Positions 57,437 through 64,000 of a stretch of 64,000 bases of DNA are shown here, one piece after another; the first letter of the stretch is position 1, and each line of letters begins with the position of its first letter. A model generated the notes under the pieces. The model saw only the letters and a list, made by a program, of their open reading frames with translations, was not told the DNA's origin and ran no database searches. A program made the position numbers and the translations under genes. Source of the DNA: Edaphochlamys debaryana (Eukaryota; Chlorophyta; Chlorophyceae; Chlamydomonadales); assembly GCA_016858145.1 (NCBI GenBank), contig JAEHOE010000022.1:186001-250000 (forward strand). Reading direction: 5' to 3'.

Positions 57437-60400
57437 CTAGGCCTGCGCCTTCTTGGCCAGGCCCGCCTTGATTGCCTTGCTCAGTCGGTCCAGCAGCTCC
57501 CGGCGCTGCAGGGCGCTAATCTGCATGCTCTCCTGCGGGGGCGGAAGGCATGGAGGGACCTCTTAGGGTGCCAGAAGGTTGCCAGAACGGGCAGAGGAGC
57601 CGGGAAACGGGTGTTGCAAGGTACCGCCCCGGTACCGGTACCTCGCAGCGCTGTGACCCTGGCGCGCCAGGCCCCTTTGACGCCAGCAAGGCCCGTGCTC
57701 AAGCCCTGGCCCGACTGGTTGGTACCGTACGGCTCTCGCACCTTCAGGAAGGCGGGCATGGCGTCCTCCACGCTCCCCAGGGCCAGGGGCGTGTAGATGA
57801 AGTACTTGGGCGGCGCAGCGGCGTCCGCGGCCCCCTCCTCCAGAACCTCGCCGCCCGCCTCGTCGTCGTCCAGGTCCACCTAAACGCGTACAAAAGCGCC
57901 ACGTCAGCTCAACGGCCGAGCCGCTTACAGACCCTTAAACACCTGCTCTGCACCCGCTCTGCGAACCCGCTTGATCGTGCTAGGCGTGCACAAGCCGCAC
58001 CCCTTGCGCTTTCACCCAGCCCGGTGGCTGGTAGCTGTCAGCCCACCTCGCGCAGCTCGATGGCGACCCCGGAGGATGCGTGCGTGAGGCGGCACAGCTC
58101 GGGCTGCAGGCACACGGTGTCCACGTGCCAGTCCAGCATTCGCTCGTACATGATGAGGCGGGCGGTGCGGGGGGTGGGTCCGGGAGTGCCCTGGGGCCTG
58201 GCGGGCGGATAAAGGGGGTCGGGGACAGAAGCTCGACAGGGCGAATGGAGATGATGACATGCAAGACGGGAATGATAGCCAAGCGCAGCGCGGGTGGAGT
58301 AGAGTCCTGTACTGGGCCCAAGGCAGCAACGAGTGACAAGCTAGGTGGTCTAGGGTAAGGCTTACCCGGCGGGAGCTTGCTGCTCTTGCTCCTCCTGAGG
58401 GCCCTGAACTTGTGCCGCCGTGTCCGGCACGGCCGCTGCCGCTGCCGTGCGCGGCTGCTGCTGAGCCGGCAGCGGCGACCGGGCCGGCGGCTGCGGCTGC
58501 TGTGCGGCGGCGACCGGAGTGCGCGCTAGCGTGCGGCCCAGGGGCACCCCGGGGAGCTTGGTGGCGGAGCCAGGTGAGCGGAGGGACGGGCCCGCGCCGC
58601 CCGGCCGAGGAGAGGCCTGTGCAGGCAGGGCCAAGACGCACGCTTCAGCTCAGGGCCCGTCTCGCACTCCGCCAGTGGCAAGCGGGACAGGGCAACACCC
58701 CGAGCGCACTACACAGTCCGGCACAGCGCCCGCTATGTGCGCTCGCACCTGCGGTTGCGCCAGGCCGGGGGGTGCGGCGCCCGCGGCGCCGCTGCGCGCA
58801 GACGGGTCGAGGGCCAGGTCGGGGCCCGTGGCCGCCAGCAGCGCCATGGCCCGGGCCACCATCCCCGACACGGTGGATGAGTCCTGGTTGGACATGACGG
58901 AGCCGCTGTGCAGCCCACCCGCCTCGGCGGCCTGCGGTGGCAGGAGCGGGCGAGGCGGCGTGGCGGGAAGTTTGGGGGCGCCGTAAGAGATGGGTATGGA
59001 GGCTGAAGGGCAGGGACTGAGCTTGGGGTTGCGGCCAACGGTAGCGGGTGGACTCGGGTGTAAGCGAATGTCTGGAAAGCAAAGAGGTGGGGTGTGCTCA
59101 CCGCTCGGAGCCTGCCGGACGGTGACAGGCCCGCCGCGGTCGAGCCCATGCCCCGGCCGCCCGGGCTCGTGAGGCCGTTGAGCACACCGCTGCCTGCAGT
59201 CGCCATGGGCGCGTGCATGCCCAGGCGGCCCTGCGTAGTCACGGGGAGGCGACGGCGGGGTTTGGGGGCTTCAGTCAGAAAACAAGGAAAGGTTGAGATG
59301 AGACAACAACGGGAAGCCCGAGGACGCGGCTTACCATGAGCGCAGCGCTGGGCGAGTTGGGCAGAGGGAGCGCCGCCGCGGTGGCAACACGGCCGGCGTC
59401 GTCCAGAGGCCGACGGTCGGGTCCCTGTGCGAAGCGAGCAAGCGCACTTGCGGTTATGCAAAGCGCAGACCAAGCATGTTTACAACCCAGACATCTGGCT
59501 CAAACTAGCATCTTTTTTCGTACCAAGCACGGCTTAGCCCCACCTGCTGGGTCTTCTCATCCCCAGCGGCGGCGCCGTGGGCGTCTCCCAGCATGGCCGC
59601 GGCGGTGCCGATCAGCAGAGCCGCCGTGTCGGCAGGGCGGGGCGCCTTGCGCGCAGAGGCGGGGTTCAGGTCCACGAAGCTGTAGTGCTGCTCCTGCTGC
59701 GCGGGGGGGTGGGAAGAAGGGTTGCGTCAATCCTCCCAAGGGGTATGCAGGGTCACACCACAAGCTGACGTATGGAAGAGCATAGAGCAACTTTGAAGTG
59801 GGCGGCTAGGGACGTGTGCCAGACCAGGATTAGGCTTGCCTGATGGGGGCCGCGAAGGGTGAAGGCCTCGGGCGCGCCCATGCCGTGTGCGGCAGAAATC
59901 TCTGCTGCGAGGCCGGTGGTGTTGGTCGCCGCGGCCCCCGGCTGTAGCGGGCCCACCGCGCAGAGCCCGTCGATGGGGCTGCCGGTGGATCGCCTGGAGG
60001 GTGCAGGGATACATCCGTGAGCAAACTACACACGTCAAGAGGTGGGCACTACTGGTATGCTGACAGCTCTTCTGGAGATTGGCTCAAGCAGGGCCAGGGG
60101 TTGAGAGGCAGGGCAGCGGACGCACCTGCCCTTGTTGCTCCCCGCCTGGCCGCCCTCTGTCGTCTGCGCGGCGTGCGGCGTGACCCCTGAGGTGGTGCCG
60201 GCGCCCCCGGGCGCTGCGTCGGCCTGTGTTTCCAGGGGCACTGCACCCTGGGCCAGGCGGGACTCGATGCTGGGCGTGGGCGCCCTGCAGGCACGGCGGG
60301 AAGAAATTTGAGTAATGATTGACCCCATCGTGTCAGTGTGAAACGAGCCGAAACGGTCGCATGGAGGATACGGCGGAGTACTTGGTTGTAGGCAACCTGT

Positions 60401-63400
60401 GGGCGCTATGCCTTGCGCTGGCAGGACGGCGCGGGCCTAGCGACCGTACCTGAGGCTGGGCAGCATCTGAACCACCCGCAGGCACTCGGTGCTCACGCCC
60501 GGCCCGCGGCTGCGGCTGGCGGAGCCCGTGAGCGCCGCCCCGCCGCTGCCCAGCAGGCCCTGCGGGTTTGTTAAGGAGCAACAAGGGGGCCACGTGAGAT
60601 CGTACAAGTATGCCGTGTGCCTGAAACGAGAAGCTATCACGACAAGACGCTGAAGGCCTCTAGACCGAGTGCAGTATGAGAGGAGCTGGTTGCGGGGAGG
60701 GTCAGGGGGTGTACTGAGTACGGGCCTACCTGCAGGCGCAGCAGCGGCATGCCCGGCGTGGGGTACTGCGTGCCCACCCCCGGCGAGGGCGTGGGGAACT
60801 GCTGCCCCACACCGCGCGGCGCTCCCTCGGGCCCGGCGGCGGGGGTGGCGTCGTCTCGGCGGGCCAGCAGAGGAGAAGGCTCCTGCGGGGCGCGGGCGGT
60901 TCTGGTTTTGCAGGCCTGCTGCAGGAATCACTGGCCCTGGCGAGCATCCGACCCAGACGCATGCCCCACGCCATGCCGGCCAGCACGCAACGCACCTGCT
61001 CCTCGCCATCGCCCGCGTCCGGCAGGCCGTCGGCGCCGCCCTCCCCATCGCCGGCGCCGGGGAAGCCCTCTCCGTCCAGCTCCATGCCGTGGCGGGCCTC
61101 CTCTCCCTCGCCCTCTCCACCGGGGCCCGCCTCCTCGTCCAGCGCGCCCCGCTCCGCCCCCGCCTGCCCCTGACCCCGCCCCTGGCGCCGCTCCTGGTCC
61201 TCGCCCTGCAGCATCAGCTGCGCCCGCAGGTCGTGCAGGTGCTGCTGAGTCAGCGCCAGCTCGCGGGCCTGCTCGGCCAGGCGGATCTGCAGATCCCCGC
61301 GCTCCTGCAGCAGGTGCTCCACCTGGGCCTGCGGGAGGGAGGGTGGCAGCGGTTGTGAAAACAGGGTGTGCGAGGCGTCATGCGATTGGCCGATAGCTCG
61401 TGCAGGATAGGGCGCAACCTTGACCGTTGCAGCAGGTGACGTTTGGAATGCTTGAATGAGCGTGGCATGTTTGCGAAGGTCACCACTCAAGGACACCACT
61501 AAGGCCACCACGCCGTTTCTTGGGGCTGTGCACCGAGCGGATGCCCAAGCCCAATGGTTCCCAGGCTCTCACCTCGAGCGCCGCCACCCGGGTGGCCGTC
61601 TCCTGGCTCCCTGCGTCCTGGGCCTTCTGCTCGGCGTGCTCCGCCGCCGCCTTCCACAGCGCCGCCTTCTGTTCCGCATGCTTGCACTGCGAGGGAGCAA
61701 GGGCAAGGATGGAAGCACTCAGCCGCCGATACACAGTAACACAGCCCCGGGCCAGCCAGCAAAAAGCAAACCCTCAACCGCTTTGCCGATAGCAATCAAC
61801 CGCCAACCGACCTGCTCGTCGGCGATCTCGACCTGCTCCGCCAGCACCTTCTCCAGATCCTGGATCTTGGTGGCCTGAGAGGTTGGAGAAAGTTGAAGGT
61901 CATGACCCACATGGGGCCCCCGACTGCCCTTACTAGTGTCTTGCATGGCAGCAGATCCAGAGAGCCCACAAACCCACAATCGCACTGGCCACGTGACATG
62001 GCAACGTGAGCCCTTACTGATACCCTATCGCACTGACAACAAGCCCCGCTGCCCAAGCGTATGGCCGTACCTTGAGCTCGTCGTACAGCGTTCGCAGCTC
62101 CATCAGCTGGCGCTGCGGGCACATTGAAGCAGGGGTCACAGCCCGCAGCTAGCCGTGGCCTCACCACCCCGATGCCCATCGCCCTGGCACCTCAGTCCCC
62201 GGCAACACCGGACCTTAACCACGCAGGCGGCCCCACACACCTGCAGCTCCACCACGGCGCCTCGCTCCCGCTGGCCGATGTCGTCCATCCTCGGCAGCGG
62301 TGCGGGCACGAAGGCCTTGACGGGCGTGGTGCCGGTCGCCGGCAGCGCCCGCGGCGCAGCCGGGCCCGCGCTGCCCGTGCTGCCCGACGGCCCGCTCCCT
62401 GAGCCCGCGCGCGTAAGGGCCGGAGCCGCTTCCGCGCTGCCCCTGGCAACCGGGGCATCGGCTGGGGGCTTGGGGTCCTGCGCCGGAGCGGCTGCCGGCG
62501 GGCGAGAGACTGCCGGTGGCGCAGCCGTGGCGGCCGCGCCGGCTTGCGTGCTGGCTTCGCCGGCCGGCCTCTGGGGCTGCGGAGGTGCCGGAGCTGGCGC
62601 CGGGGCGGGGGCCGACAACGGAGGCCGGCCGCGCCTTGCGTGTGCCGCCGGCTGGCTGGGAGCCGGGGCGGCAGCAGGGAGGGGGGCCGGAGCCACAGCT
62701 GGGGGCGGTGGCGGGGCCACGGGAGCGGCCTCGGGTGCTGCGGGCGCCACCGCGGCTGCCTGCTCAGCCTCCTGAGCTGCTTTAGCCTGTTGCGCCTTTC
62801 CGTTGCGCGGCTTCTTGGCTGCAGCGTTGTTCGTGGGCGCTGGCTGGCTGCCGCTGGCATCGCCCGCGCCGTTTGCAGCCGCCTCCGTGCCTGCACACAG
62901 GCATTGGCCACACGGCCGTCAAGAGTAAATAAGCATTACCAGTTCCATGCCAGCATATCACGGCGTTCATCCCCGCCTTGGAGTGAATACAACACCCCCA
63001 AAGCCGCTCACCTCCTCCCGACTTCCTGCTGTCTTGGCTCTTGCTGGCTTGCGCCCTGGGCTTGTCCCCCGTAATGGCGGCACTCGCATCCGGGCCTGCG
63101 TTGGCGGCGCCTGAGGCGGACCCGAGCATGTTGGATCCCTCCTCTGCCCCGTCATCGCTTGACTGCCGCTGCCGCTCAGAGCTACGCCCCGTCTTGCGCT
63201 TCTTGTTGCCCGGGGGCTTCAGGTCATCCACCGCCTGCACCGCCTCCGCCGGCTCCACAGCAGGGGCCCGCTTACTGCTGGCGCCCTTGCGCGGCGCAGC
63301 CGCAGGCGGCGGCTCTGCGGCTGCCACATCCTCCTTTACCTGGCTGTCTGGCTGGGGAAGAGGCGCTGACAGGCCTTTGCGGCCACGGGCGACGCCTGTT

Positions 63401-63692
63401 TGCTCGCCGGGGTGGGCCGCGTCCGGCTTGCCATTTCCCGGCACGGACGCCCGTGTGCGGCTCCTGCCACCCGCCGCCCCGAGCCGTGTTGTGTTGTCAA
63501 GCAGAACAGTCTGGAGCTCGCGCAGCATGCGCTCTCCAGCGGGCTTCTTCATCGTCGCCTGCGTTGACGACGATGTTCAGAAGCCCACGACTCAAGGCCG
63601 GACAACAATCGACCTTTCACTGAAGCTCTCCTGCTCACCTTCGCGGTATCCTCCTGCGCCAGAGTGGACGCAGCAGTCTTTGTGCGAGTCAT
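57437..63692 (-). CDS. coiled-coil protein with possible RWD/Csm1-like C-terminus (19 exons, ~1189 aa)
   Basis: Exons: 63692-63639, 63558-63012, 62890-62241, 62112-62071, 61874-61812, 61686-61573, 61328-60996, 60882-60730, 60559-60450, 60284-60126, 59993-59840, 59696-59544, 59424-59335, 59230-59102, 58931-58749, 58616-58366, 58197-58047, 57879-57742, 57532-57437. All phases agree to a TAG. Residues 1-415 are low complexity and basic, with nuclear-signal-like KKRKTGR. A coiled coil follows (~418-535, from RQLMELRTLYDELK through QEVEHLLQ-like heptads to LHDLRAQLMLQ). Then come ~500 disordered residues. A compact C-terminal ~120-residue domain (RLIMYERMLDWHVDTVCLQ ... YFIYTPLALGSVEDAMPAFL ... 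LLDRLSKAIKAG) follows. Coiled coil plus this domain recalls the RWD-type ends of Csm1/TITAN9 or Spc25 kinetochore proteins, but that is a weak pattern match. One intron (after 59840) uses a GC donor. Confidence 0.7.
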
Positions 63693-64000
63693 CCCGGCTC
63701 CACCTTGTCCGCGTGTCCTCTAGACGGCCTCAGTTGTCACAAGTTTACATGCACGTCTGCCCAGAGCAGAGGGGCCCGCCAGCGAGGCCCGCAGCGACGA
63801 CAACGGTCTCTGACAGCCAGCTTGTTTGAACTAGTCTTTACGTAGACCGACCTTATCGCAACAGCTATGCGTTTCTGCGCATGTCTGCATTCCCCCTATG
63901 CTGTGGAGTTGAGTGTGCGGGGAGCGGGCAGCGGAATCGCTTGGACACAGCCAATGCGTACGTCGAGCAGCGCAATCGTTGCCAGGCGGCAGTCAAGGCT
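63693..64000. promoter_or_regulatory. upstream region of the coiled-coil gene
   Basis: The remaining 308 bases lie 5' of the minus-strand ATG at 63692 and should contain its 5' UTR and promoter. No clear TATA box, repeat or further gene is visible before the window ends. Confidence 0.4.

Overview
The window looks like nuclear DNA of a GC-rich volvocine (Chlamydomonas/Volvox-type) green alga. The evidence is intron-dense genes with GTGAG/GTGCG donors and CAG acceptors, proteins rich in Ala/Gly/Pro, long low-complexity inserts inside conserved domains, class III nucleotide cyclases of the kind expanded in this lineage, and a copia element primed by a half initiator-tRNA. No bacterial-style operons, rRNA genes, CRISPR arrays or confident tRNA genes were seen. 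All exon models were joined by hand, using splice consensus and reading-phase agreement.

Left part (1-24.7 kb). After 2.8 kb of mostly featureless DNA come two nucleotide-cyclase genes in tandem on the minus strand. The first (2836-10267) is a soluble, probably acylated PAS-guanylate cyclase of about 1665 residues. The second (12821-24709) is a receptor-like protein of about 2500 residues: signal peptide, solute-binding-protein ectodomain, one membrane helix and a split pair of cyclase domains. A 1.5-kb-region fragment duplicates part of exon 1 of the SFI1-like gene located 27 kb away.

Middle (26.6-48.6 kb). A small minus-strand gene is divergent from a long SFI1-like, centrin-binding-repeat gene (28079-34200). 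The 3' two thirds of that gene plus its downstream flank are duplicated at 42259-47101. There the copy has gained a new in-frame 5' end and forms a chimeric gene with all splice sites intact. Between the copies lie an uncharacterised Ala/Pro-rich gene (35589-37576) inside a roughly 4-kb block absent from copy 2, a minus-strand 222-residue gene (39395-41992), and a 37-bp G-rich minisatellite in an intron of that gene.

Right part (47.9-63.7 kb). An mTERF-like organellar protein gene (minus, 47910-56385) has one intron interrupted by a 5.6-kb Ty1/copia retrotransposon in antisense orientation. The element has apparently identical 293-bp LTRs and a GAGCC target duplication, but its polyprotein is broken in three places. 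Upstream on the same strand is a 19-exon coiled-coil gene (57437-63692), whose C-terminal domain may be of the RWD/Csm1 type.

The genes do not form an obvious pathway. The coherent themes are cyclic-nucleotide signalling on the left and a rapidly rearranging segment, with duplication, chimera formation and fresh retrotransposition, in the centre and right.
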